Shown piece after piece: positions 7,777-13,794 of a DNA stretch of 17,415 nucleotides. The notes below the pieces were generated by a model that was not told the origin of the DNA, did no database searches, and saw only the letters and a program-made list of their open reading frames with translations. This stretch comes from an uncultured Ruminococcus sp. (lineage in GTDB: Bacteria; Bacillota; Clostridia; Oscillospirales; Ruminococcaceae): assembly GCA_910576995.1 (NCBI GenBank), contig CAJTLC010000031.1:1-17415 (forward strand). The letters are read 5' to 3'. Numbering within the stretch: the stretch's first letter is position 1; every line of letters begins with the position of its first letter. A program made the position numbers and the translations under genes.

Positions 7777-9195
7777 CTAATAACTGATTTTTTGTTTAAA
7801 GTTTTCCTTTGAGTTGGCGCAAAGCCAATGTGCAAGCGATACGGCTTCAATAAGCGAAACATCCGCACCCTCTAAAATTGACGAATACCCGAATCCGCCC
7901 GCGTTTCTGATAGCACGATGCTCGCAGTTTGAGATCGCCTGCGTAAGAGCCGGCTGTCCCTTATGGCAAATCCTGCTGTCAAAAAGATTTTTTTCAAGAA
8001 GAGCATTTGCATTGATAACTTCTTTGACCGTCGGCAGAATCGCCTTGCATTTCACAAACGCATTCTTCATTTCTTCGACAAGAATATCTTGATTTCCTGC
8101 TCCGTCAACCGCGATTTTCGCCGCTTTCGGATTCCGTAGATATTCAATTATCCAACCATTTCCGCCGCGAATATTCCGACAGTCGACAGCCTCAACAAAA
8201 ATTTTGCCGTCATCGGTTTTAACGGCAACGGCAAGCGAAACGTTTCCACTGATCTTTGAATATTTCGCGCCGAAATAAAGACGCGCGTTCGCCTTTAATT
8301 TCGGTATATCGGCAGTTTCTACCGCTCTCCATTCTTCAAGAGATATAGCCGATTTCTGATTATATTTCAGCCATAATCCCAAACGCTGAATGTTATCATC
8401 GACCTGATCGCCGCCAAGTTCGGAACGGATAGTTCTCTCGCTTAAAACCGAACCGAGCGACGGATTCGTTTCATACCACAATTCAACATCATGAACATTG
8501 CTAAGCTTAGGAACGCTCCATTCCGCCCAACCCGAATCCGCGTTTTCACCCGTATAAGTGGCTTTGCGGTATTCAAGAAAAACAGTTCCCGAAGATACCA
8601 CGGTAGGCGGAGTTCCGCACATAAGCGTCTGCGGATTTTTACTGTCGGTAACAACGTATTTCAGTGCGGATTCCTGATCGGAGGTGTATTCCTGCGCCTC
8701 ATCGATTATCAAAAGATCGTAGCCCTCGCCGAGACCGCCCTTGCTCGAACGCGTGCGGAAATTTATTATCCCCTCGCCGTCTTTAAGCCATTGAATGCGC
8801 TCCAAACCGAACTGCTTCGTAGTTTTGAAGTCTTCGCCCTCTTTGAATCCCGCTTTCGAAAGCCGCTCGATGATCTTCTCCCAAGCGTTGTGCGAGGTGG
8901 TAGTACGATGGGCGGTATACAGCACCCTCTCGCCGTGAGAAACGCCGTATATTGCCCTTATGATGAGTATTTCGGATTTTCCGTTTCTTCTCGGAACAGA
9001 CCAGCCGAATTTCATATGCACCCACAATTTTTCATCGTTCAGCGCCATTATATCCTCGGTCATGCGCTCCTGCCACTCTAAGGCGGTACGCCCCGATTTG
9101 TTATATATCTCAATTGCATCGCCTCCCAAAGACTGCGTATACGGTAAAACTACGGAGCTTGTAGGAGTTTGTCTGCCAAGGCGTTTTTCGCTCAT
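7777..9195 (-). CDS. terL: Terminase large subunit
   Basis: The protein is 472 residues from the ATG at 9195. The longer frame to 9243 is rejected because AAAGGAG lies five bases before the inner ATG. The ATPase domain shows Walker A VPRRNGKS (about 67-74), Walker B LLIIDE (161-166) and a GTPP coupling motif (194-197). The C-terminal half is the nuclease domain, starting around YFGAKYSKISG, with AVDGAG and a final GADVSLIEA segment. The first acidic nuclease residue expected near Y-F-G-x-D is replaced by Lys, a variant I believe occurs in some terminase subfamilies. It cuts and pumps phage DNA through the portal. An HNH gene lies just upstream, as in HK97-like packaging. Unusually, portal and MuF genes come before it. 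Confidence 0.95.
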   Translation of the reverse strand: MSEKRLGRQTPTSSVVLPYTQSLGGDAIEIYNKSGRTALEWQERMTEDIMALNDEKLWVHMKFGWSVPRRNGKSEILIIRAIYGVSHGERVLYTAHRTTTSHNAWEKIIERLSKAGFKEGEDFKTTKQFGLERIQWLKDGEGIINFRTRSSKGGLGEGYDLLIIDEAQEYTSDQESALKYVVTDSKNPQTLMCGTPPTVVSSGTVFLEYRKATYTGENADSGWAEWSVPKLSNVHDVELWYETNPSLGSVLSERTIRSELGGDQVDDNIQRLGLWLKYNQKSAISLEEWRAVETADIPKLKANARLYFGAKYSKISGNVSLAVAVKTDDGKIFVEAVDCRNIRGGNGWIIEYLRNPKAAKIAVDGAGNQDILVEEMKNAFVKCKAILPTVKEVINANALLEKNLFDSRICHKGQPALTQAISNCEHRAIRNAGGFGYSSILEGADVSLIEAVSLAHWLCANSKENFKQKISY

Positions 9196-9243
9196 TGCAA
9201 GCTCCTTTCTTATGAAAAAACCGCGCAAAACTGCACGGTACAA

Positions 9244-9585
9244 CTATAAATTTTTCCAGTCGAACGTCTGCGGAAGCATTCTGTTTGATACAAGCTTCAC
9301 ATCATCTTCAAAACGCTGTTTCTCAATAAGCTTATCGGATTTTTGCCGATTACAGCACATATGCGCAAGCTGTAAATTCTCGATCGCCGACGGATGCCCG
9401 CCTTTTGCCACGGGGAAAATATGATCTATGCACGGGCTTAGCGGATGTGGAAATTTGAACCCGAAATCTACGGGCTTTCCGCAAATTCCGCATACCGTCT
9501 GCGTCGCGAATATTTTCTTTTTCGCCGATTCAAACGCGGCTCTCTGCGTTCCGTTGTGATCAGGTCGCAGGTTCGGTTTCGCCAT
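9244..9585 (-). CDS. HNH endonuclease (terminase-associated)
   Basis: This 113-residue protein has a treble-clef HNH fold: C32-x2-C35, then CIDHIFPVAKGGHPSAIENL (D54-H55, N70) and H75-M-C-C-N79-R-Q-K-S-D. All expected HNH residues are present. HNH proteins beside the large terminase are needed for DNA cleavage and packaging in cos-type HK97-like phages (established for HK97 gp74 and similar). The ATG at 9585 follows GGAGG at seven bases. The gene starts just after a terminator-like hairpin at 9612-9635, so its transcript must read through that hairpin. Confidence 0.92.
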   Translation of the reverse strand: MAKPNLRPDHNGTQRAAFESAKKKIFATQTVCGICGKPVDFGFKFPHPLSPCIDHIFPVAKGGHPSAIENLQLAHMCCNRQKSDKLIEKQRFEDDVKLVSNRMLPQTFDWKNL

Positions 9586-9610
9586 GTGATTTCCTCCGTT
9601 TAGGTATAAG

Positions 9611-9636
9611 AAAACCGCCTTTTTGCGGGCGGTTTA
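9611..9636 (-). terminator. Rho-independent terminator of the accessory cassette
   Basis: On the minus strand an 8-bp perfect stem (AAACCGCC / GGCGGTTT, plus-strand arms 9612-9619 and 9628-9635) with an 8-base loop is followed by TCTTAT. It sits between the 77-residue cassette gene and the HNH gene. The T-tract is short, so termination is probably partial. Confidence 0.65.
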
Positions 9637-9644
9637 AAAATTAT

Positions 9645-9872
9645 TCAAATCAATTCTTCCAAAACAGAGTCTAAGCCAAGCTGTTTTGTATCAATATCTC
9701 TTACATCAAGTTCGTTTCTGATAGTATCGAGAATCTCATAATATGCAAGCTTTTTTCCGTCAATAAAATCGCCGCTTTCAGTTTTGCTTTCTTCGGAGAT
9801 TTCTTCTGCATTTTTAAGAACTCGTGCAATAACAAATTCGAGTTCCGCTGTAGTAAGCTGTTTATTCATCAT
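9645..9872 (-). CDS. Small hypothetical protein of the MuF accessory cassette
   Basis: The protein is about 75 residues from an ATG at 9872, placed five bases after AGAGG. A second ATG at 9869 and an upstream GTG at 9878 are alternatives. It is acidic and helical, containing ELEFVIARVLKNAEEISEES and GKKLAYYEILDTIRNEL. I recall similar small proteins in Clostridia phages but know no function. It overlaps the upstream 90-residue gene by 11 bases and is followed by a terminator. As the last gene of a unit with its own promoter, it is a candidate immunity or partner protein for the gene before it. That is inference only. Confidence 0.7.
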   Translation of the reverse strand: MMNKQLTTAELEFVIARVLKNAEEISEESKTESGDFIDGKKLAYYEILDTIRNELDVRDIDTKQLGLDSVLEELI

Positions 9873-10134
9873 ACTCACCTCTTTTTTTTAATTCGTCTAT
9901 TCTGTTTTGAATAGACTCTCTGAAATTGTTTATTTCCTTGTTCCAATGGCGTATAAGTCCTGCTTTTTTCTGTTCGCTGTAGCTATTCCAATCAGGACAG
10001 TGTGATTCTGGATTATCTATATATGACTTATGTTCTTCAATTCGCTGCTCATATTTTCGCATCGCTCTGATCAACGAACCAGATTCTTGCTTTTCTATGT
10101 CTTTTTCAGCAAAGAACTGCATATCGATTTTCAA
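9862..10134 (-). CDS. Hypothetical protein, possible displaced MuF C-terminal module
   Basis: The likely start is a TTG at 10134, seven bases after AAAAGGGAG, giving 90 residues beginning KIDMQFFAEKDIEKQ. The frame stays open upstream to an ATG at 10224, but that ATG lies inside a hairpin with no ribosome binding site. The protein is highly charged and helical, with YEQRIEEHKSYIDNPESHC and IRHWNKEINNFRESIQ. I do not recognise a catalytic motif. The upstream open frame encodes KSLTNG, the same linker found in the MuF protein. This suggests the gene is a detached C-terminal module that could be rejoined in frame to MuF by recombination. A function as toxin or regulator is not shown. Confidence 0.7.
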   Translation of the reverse strand: MKIDMQFFAEKDIEKQESGSLIRAMRKYEQRIEEHKSYIDNPESHCPDWNSYSEQKKAGLIRHWNKEINNFRESIQNRIDELKKRGEYDE

Positions 10135-10156
10135 ACCATCACTCCCTTTTATATTT

Positions 10157-10185
10157 ATTATACCACTATCCGCGCCGTTAGTCAA
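10157..10185 (-). promoter_or_regulatory. Near-consensus extended -10 promoter of the accessory cassette
   Basis: On the minus strand: TTGACT (10185-10180), a 17-bp spacer, then TATAAT (10162-10157) with TG one base before the -10. The start of transcription would be about 10150, just ahead of the ribosome binding site of the 90-residue gene. The DNA is also an in-frame open stretch encoding SLTNGADSGII. Confidence 0.85.
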
Positions 10186-10214
10186 GGATTTTTTAGAATC
10201 TTCATTATTAAGTA

Positions 10215-10236
10215 AACCGCCCATTGCTGAGCGGTT
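10215..10236 (-). terminator. Terminator-like hairpin after the MuF/42-residue gene unit
   Basis: An 8-bp stem with one G-U pair (minus strand AACCGCTC / GGGCGGTT, 6-base loop) begins six bases after the stop of the 42-residue gene. The following sequence (TACTTAATAA) is only weakly T-rich. The right arm resembles the GGCGGTTT stem of the hairpin at 9612-9635. Confidence 0.5.
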
Positions 10237-10241
10237 AGAGA

Positions 10242-10370
10242 TTATTCATTTTCGTCGTTTTCGTCAACATCTAAATCTTGAAAAGACTGATCGGAGGAAA
10301 GTCCAAAAAACTCTTTTAAAGCTTCTGTTTGTTCTTTTGATGAGCCGTCAATGAAATTTATTTTATCCAT
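10242..10370 (-). CDS. Small acidic protein (42 aa) encoded at the end of the MuF gene
   Basis: The ATG at 10370 overlaps the last 13 bases of the MuF gene and is preceded by a strong GGGAGG. The product starts MDKINFIDGSSKEQTEALKE and ends in an acidic tail (DLDVDENDENE). It has no membrane segment or known motif. Its position directly after the MuF-JAMM gene, and downstream of a promoter embedded in that gene, makes it a candidate immunity or antagonist protein for the MuF C-terminal domain. The strong ribosome binding site supports it as a real gene. The function is a guess. Confidence 0.65.
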   Translation of the reverse strand: MDKINFIDGSSKEQTEALKEFFGLSSDQSFQDLDVDENDENE

Positions 10371-11695
10371 TCAAACATTCCTCCCTCTTGGCTATGTTTT
10401 GTAAGCAACTTATTTACTGCTTTGGCGTATTCGCTTATATTTTCAGATTTAACGTTTTTCTTTAATATTCTTTCAAAGTCTTTTTTTAGGATATCAGCAT
10501 CATAATTTATAGATTTTGTAAGAACTTCTACAGAGCCATTATTTTTTACAATTGAAAAGCTTTTTACATTATCATGCTGTAATATAAAAATCATATCCGT
10601 CGCAGAATAACTGCTGTTTCTCGGATGATTATGCATAACAAACAAATCTTTGCCATATAGTGCACCACCGAATTCAAGCCTATCGTCAGCACCCGTAAAT
10701 TCTCTGCGATTTTTCAAGAAGTTGTCAAACACAAATGCGACTTCCTTATTTTCATTATTTTTTCTTGAATAATCAAGCAGTTCCTTGTGTTGATTTTGAA
10801 TATATCCGCATTGTTCATCGGTATATCCGGAAATTTTCACATTAGGAACTCTATTGATAGCGTTATCGGTTATAGGCGTAATAGGCTTTTGACTTGTTTC
10901 TTTTATTTTATCATTCCCCGTCCCATTTGTCAAGGATTTCGGCAAATTTTTCTCCTGCAAAGCCTTAGCCTGCTCATGACTGAGACGTTTAGCCCTTTTC
11001 TCTTTATCGAGATTTTTCAGATATTCTTGTTCTTCCTCTCTGCTCCAAGTTTTTTTCGACCAGGCGTATTGACGAGTTTTGCCGTCTATCAGAACTACAG
11101 TACAGCCACAGTTATCATGCCGCCTGAAAATATCGGGAGGATGCTCTCCCACGAGAAATCGACCTGCAAGAGCCGCACACCAAGGACAGCAATTCCCGTC
11201 CGTTTCGCGTTCGAGATAACATTTCAGACCAGCATTGCTGCGAAATTTCGCGTTTTTCTTTATGTAGTCGTCGTGAAACGATCTCGCAACATTCGCTGTA
11301 CCCGTATCAGCTCGTCGCTGAACAGTTTCGTCGGGAACGGTTTCATCTTTGAGAGAATCAGCGATTTTTTGCACTCGTTCTTCGGGGAATTCGGCTTTCT
11401 GCGGCGCGATCTTTATACCTTTTTCCGTGTCAATGGAAGCTTGCACCTGCGCGAGGACCTCGTTAATATCATCGTAACTGCCGCGAAGAAGTTCTGTGCA
11501 AAGCTGCGCTCTTGTATCAAGCGGAATCTCCATAACGATCTGTGAAAACTCGCTCCCCATGATCTTCGAAAAAATATCGGCATACAGCGACGTATCCTTG
11601 AAATCTGCCTTGCCCGAATTTATTTTTTTCAGTAGGATTTGAAGTTGAGGGTCGGAACGAATTTTATTGAAAATGCAATCCTTGATATCACTCAT
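10358..11695 (-). CDS. MuF-type minor head protein with C-terminal JAMM/JAB domain
   Basis: The protein is 445 residues. Residues about 120-205 carry the MuF (SPP1 gp7-like) domain with the cysteine/histidine motif C-C-P-W-C (169-173) and RRHDNCGC (191-198). A charged helix (215-250) leads to a linker with KSLTNG (253-258). From about 290 there is a second domain containing E341, H355-N-H357-P and S364-A-T-D367. This is the H-x-H-P-x5-S-x2-D pattern of JAMM/MPN metalloproteases. MuF proteins are capsid-associated and may be injected. MuF fused to variable toxin domains is a known polymorphic toxin design in Firmicutes prophages. The gene overlaps portal by 8 bases. The C-terminal part is clearly more AT-rich than the MuF part (15 G+C of 60 at 10501-10560 against 27 of 60 at 11461-11520), which suggests a swapped-in module. 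Enzyme activity is inferred. Confidence 0.88.
   Translation of the reverse strand: MSDIKDCIFNKIRSDPQLQILLKKINSGKADFKDTSLYADIFSKIMGSEFSQIVMEIPLDTRAQLCTELLRGSYDDINEVLAQVQASIDTEKGIKIAPQKAEFPEERVQKIADSLKDETVPDETVQRRADTGTANVARSFHDDYIKKNAKFRSNAGLKCYLERETDGNCCPWCAALAGRFLVGEHPPDIFRRHDNCGCTVVLIDGKTRQYAWSKKTWSREEEQEYLKNLDKEKRAKRLSHEQAKALQEKNLPKSLTNGTGNDKIKETSQKPITPITDNAINRVPNVKISGYTDEQCGYIQNQHKELLDYSRKNNENKEVAFVFDNFLKNRREFTGADDRLEFGGALYGKDLFVMHNHPRNSSYSATDMIFILQHDNVKSFSIVKNNGSVEVLTKSINYDADILKKDFERILKKNVKSENISEYAKAVNKLLTKHSQEGGMFEWIK
10905..10933 (-). promoter_or_regulatory. Near-consensus promoter embedded in the MuF coding sequence
   Basis: On the minus strand: TTGACA (10933-10928), 17 bp, then TAAAAT (10910-10905) with an extended -10 TG one base upstream. 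It lies exactly over the codons for SLTNGTGNDKI, at the boundary between the MuF and JAMM domains. Transcripts would start near 10898. The only in-frame start nearby is a GTG at 10840 with a weak GAG upstream, so the best-supported downstream gene is the 42-residue ORF. Confidence 0.7.
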
Positions 11696-12962
11696 CAGAA
11701 TCGCTTTCCAATCCCGTCAGCTGCTTGATATTGCCTGCTCCGAGGAATCCGGGCGCAGCTTGATTTATTTTCAGAATAGCGTCGCCGATGACTCCGAGAG
11801 TTGACGCGTCGGGTTCGAAGATCGGCAGCCAGACGGGCTTGATATTGCAGAACGCCTTGCGCTCATAGCCCATATTATCGCGAACACAGGCGGCGAGATA
11901 CCCTGCATTTAGGAATCCCGTTCCGAAACTTCGCTGGGCTTTCCGAGCGGTAAGCCGCAGATTTTCGTGACTTGCCTTTATTGCTTCGGAGCTTGCGGGA
12001 TTCGACGTTGAGAAGCCGAGATCGTCTGTTGTCAAGCCCGTTTCGCCCGCAAAAATCGACGCGAGCATTTTCAATTGCTCAACATACGGCATCATGCTCT
12101 GCTGCTGAAATTGCCCAACAGTAGGCTTATCACCATCTTCATCCTTGGTGAAATTCAGAAAATTCGACAGCGCGGCTTTTTTATTATTGAATTCCGCATC
12201 CTCCGAAAGTCCAAGAACATATTTTTGAGGTACGCTGTAGAATTCCGCAGATACTTCGCTCCTCCGCAACGTGCGCATTGCCGATTGAGTAACGCTCATA
12301 CAGGTTCGAGAAATCCTCGAACGACCAAATGGTCGTTTGGCATCAGGTCGGTAAATTATCGGCACAAGCAAAGCATACGGCGCGGAATGCTTCATGCTGT
12401 CGACGATCTTGCCGTTTTTGTAATAGTCCGTTTGATACGGTCTGAAATACGCTTCGAGAATCGGCTTTTCGTATTGATCTTTTTCAAGAACCGCATAGCC
12501 CTCTGTAAGCAAATTCGTCACGGAATCCATAATTCCTGTTGCACTGCCGCCGTCGATGACCTGCAAAAACGGATAGCCGTCATCGTCTCTGCCAACGTAG
12601 ATAAAGCTGCACGACGAGATCAGAGCTGACAAGATCGCGCTGTCAAAAAGAATATCGATATTATTCAATCTAAAAATCTCGTTGAAGTAGAATTCGTCGC
12701 CTGCAAATTCGTCGAACACAAGGCGATCTGCAAGAGTATCGACCGACTTCGCGCACCAGCCGACGACCGCTGACAGCCATTTCAGACGTTCGGGAATTAT
12801 ATCGCTCAGATCGTTTGCCGAATTCTTCATTTCATAATATAGATACCGCGTCGCAACTCTCGTTTTTTTGCTGTTTAGCTTGCGTTTGAGATACTGCATT
12901 CCGTATTCCGTAATAACATCTCCTTTCAGCGAGAAATTTGAGCATTGACTGCCGAACTCCAA
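11688..12962 (-). CDS. Phage portal protein (SPP1 gp6-like)
   Basis: The portal forms the dodecameric DNA channel at the capsid vertex. The sequence shows the expected YGMQYLKRKLNSKKTRVATR near the start, RYLYYEMKN, WCAKSVDTLADRL, a central GYPFLQVIDGGSAT, RPFGRSRI, and a C-terminal GETGLTTDDLGFSTSNPASSEA followed by IKASHENL, all typical of the family. The start is unclear. The furthest start is a TTG at 12962 with no ribosome binding site, but AAAGGAG lies at 12920-12926. The in-frame codon five bases after it is ATT (12914), where family members normally have Met before I-T-x-Y-G. So translation may begin at ATT, giving 408 residues. The stop overlaps the MuF start. Confidence 0.93.
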   Translation of the reverse strand: MEFGSQCSNFSLKGDVITEYGMQYLKRKLNSKKTRVATRYLYYEMKNSANDLSDIIPERLKWLSAVVGWCAKSVDTLADRLVFDEFAGDEFYFNEIFRLNNIDILFDSAILSALISSCSFIYVGRDDDGYPFLQVIDGGSATGIMDSVTNLLTEGYAVLEKDQYEKPILEAYFRPYQTDYYKNGKIVDSMKHSAPYALLVPIIYRPDAKRPFGRSRISRTCMSVTQSAMRTLRRSEVSAEFYSVPQKYVLGLSEDAEFNNKKAALSNFLNFTKDEDGDKPTVGQFQQQSMMPYVEQLKMLASIFAGETGLTTDDLGFSTSNPASSEAIKASHENLRLTARKAQRSFGTGFLNAGYLAACVRDNMGYERKAFCNIKPVWLPIFEPDASTLGVIGDAILKINQAAPGFLGAGNIKQLTGLESDSDE

Positions 12963-13169
12963 ATTTGATTTTTTTCGGGGGAGACTCCCCCCCTTATTGA
13001 TTACAGAAATGCCGCTTCTCTGAATCGGGAAACGGCATTCTGCAAGAGAGTGTATTGCAATGTCATGAAGATTTCATAAAAAGGCGGATTAGAACTGCAT
13101 CAAAGGCGCTGACACTTTTCCTGTGATGCAGGAAAGCCGTTATATTTTCCGCCTGCTTTCTATAATATA
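12963..13169 (-). ncRNA. Structured 5' leader of the late (structural) transcript
   Basis: About 200 bases between the promoter and portal carry no gene but several paired arms (plus-strand coordinates). Outer pair AGGCGGA 13082-13088 with TCCGCCT 13148-13154. Inner pair CTGCATCA 13095-13102 with TGATGCAG 13124-13131. A competing pair TTTCCTG 13117-13123 with CAGGAAA 13129-13135. A second hairpin AATGCCG 13008-13014 with CGGCATT 13033-13039. Then a G/C palindrome at 12977-12991. The inner pair and the competing pair share bases, so two exclusive folds are possible. No run of T follows any stem, so none is a plain terminator. It could be an attenuator, an antitermination (put/nut-like) RNA, or a translation control element for portal. 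Confidence 0.5.
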
Positions 13170-13198
13170 ATTATAGCACGCTTTTTTCTTATTTTGTC
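13170..13198 (-). promoter_or_regulatory. Candidate late promoter with overlapping palindrome
   Basis: TATAAT lies at 13175-13170 on the minus strand, with a weak -35 (GACAAA, 13198-13193) at 17 bp. The -10 is the right half of a 17-base palindrome (7-base arms CTATAAT/ATTATAG around a 3-base centre, 13160-13176) that could be an operator. It sits directly after the sigma-like regulator gene and before the portal operon. A weak -35 fits dependence on an activator. Confidence 0.6.
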
Positions 13199-13632
13199 GC
13201 AACTTTAATTTCGTTCCGAATATTTTCATCAATTATATGTAATATTCTGTAAACAGAGGATTTGTCATATCCTAATGCAGTTGCTATTTTTATGGTTTTA
13301 TATCCGTCTATATACTTCATGCGGTATATTTTGTCGTGAGAATCCTTGCTGTTTCTCAATTCCTGCTCCTTAATTTTTAATAGTTCCTTAAGATCGTTTA
13401 ACAATGCTTTGGCTTCTTCCAGTCTTGCGTCAATACATCTGTGTTCCTTTGCAATTAAATAACTGTCAAAGGAATTATCCTTAGCTCCTTTGATATATGA
13501 ATCAGTTCCAAACCGTGCTGTTTGAGGTTGAGTCTTTAAAAACAGATTTTCCTTTTCTCTAAGAATTTCATTATATCTGCATTGAATTTTGAGATAATCT
13601 CTTCGTAATTCTTCATAATTGAGATACAACAC
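13189..13632 (-). CDS. Sigma-like / ArpU-type phage late transcription regulator
   Basis: The best start is a GTG at 13632, eight bases after GGAGG, giving 147 residues. A TTG at 13665 gives a longer frame but lacks support. The protein is helical and charged (EELRRDYLKIQCRYNEIL, EEAKALLNDLKELLKIKEQEL) and ends in a helix-turn-helix: MKYIDGYKTIKIATALGY then DKSSVYRILHIID. This layout, a coiled N-terminus with a sigma-70 region 4-like HTH at the C-terminus, is that of phage late regulators (ArpU/RinA/DUF1492-like) that switch on the packaging and structural genes. Its place just before the late promoter fits. A small terminase subunit also has an HTH and this position, so that remains an alternative. 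Confidence 0.7.
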   Translation of the reverse strand: MLYLNYEELRRDYLKIQCRYNEILREKENLFLKTQPQTARFGTDSYIKGAKDNSFDSYLIAKEHRCIDARLEEAKALLNDLKELLKIKEQELRNSKDSHDKIYRMKYIDGYKTIKIATALGYDKSSVYRILHIIDENIRNEIKVATK

Positions 13633-13637
13633 ATTAT

Positions 13638-13793
13638 CTACCTCCACAGTTCCGCAACTTCCCAATACTTTTCAGATAGATGTTCTTGTATGTAAACGTA
13701 AGCTGCCGTATAAGATTGAAATATGCATATGTCGCCGTCGTTGTTTCTCAAACGTGCGCCTGAAAATATGTTTTTTATTGTATACAGCTTCAT
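13638..13793 (-). CDS. Small hypothetical protein (51 aa)
   Basis: The ATG at 13793 lies one base after the stop of the upstream gene, so translation is probably coupled. The stop at 13638 overlaps the ribosome binding site region of the regulator gene. The product starts MKLYTIKNIFSGARLRNNDG and is aromatic-rich, with YTAAYVYIQEHL and KYWEVAELW. It has no membrane segment and no motif I know. Tight spacing on both sides supports it being real. Confidence 0.6.
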   Translation of the reverse strand: MKLYTIKNIFSGARLRNNDGDICIFQSYTAAYVYIQEHLSEKYWEVAELWR

Positions 13794-13794
13794 A

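Noticed and set aside
9196..9243. Extension of the terminase start to 9243
   Set aside because: AAAGGAG lies just before the inner ATG at 9195 and the extra N-terminus is not terminase-like.
10222..10224. ATG at 10224 as the start of the cassette gene (120 residues)
   Set aside because: It lies inside a hairpin, has no ribosome binding site and is upstream of the cassette promoter. The TTG at 10134 has a strong site.
12977..12991. G/C palindrome read as a terminator
   Set aside because: No T-run follows on either strand, and the loop is only three bases. It is listed as part of the leader structure.
13633..13665. TTG at 13665 as the start of the HTH regulator
   Set aside because: No ribosome binding site precedes it, while GGAGG sits eight bases before the GTG at 13632.
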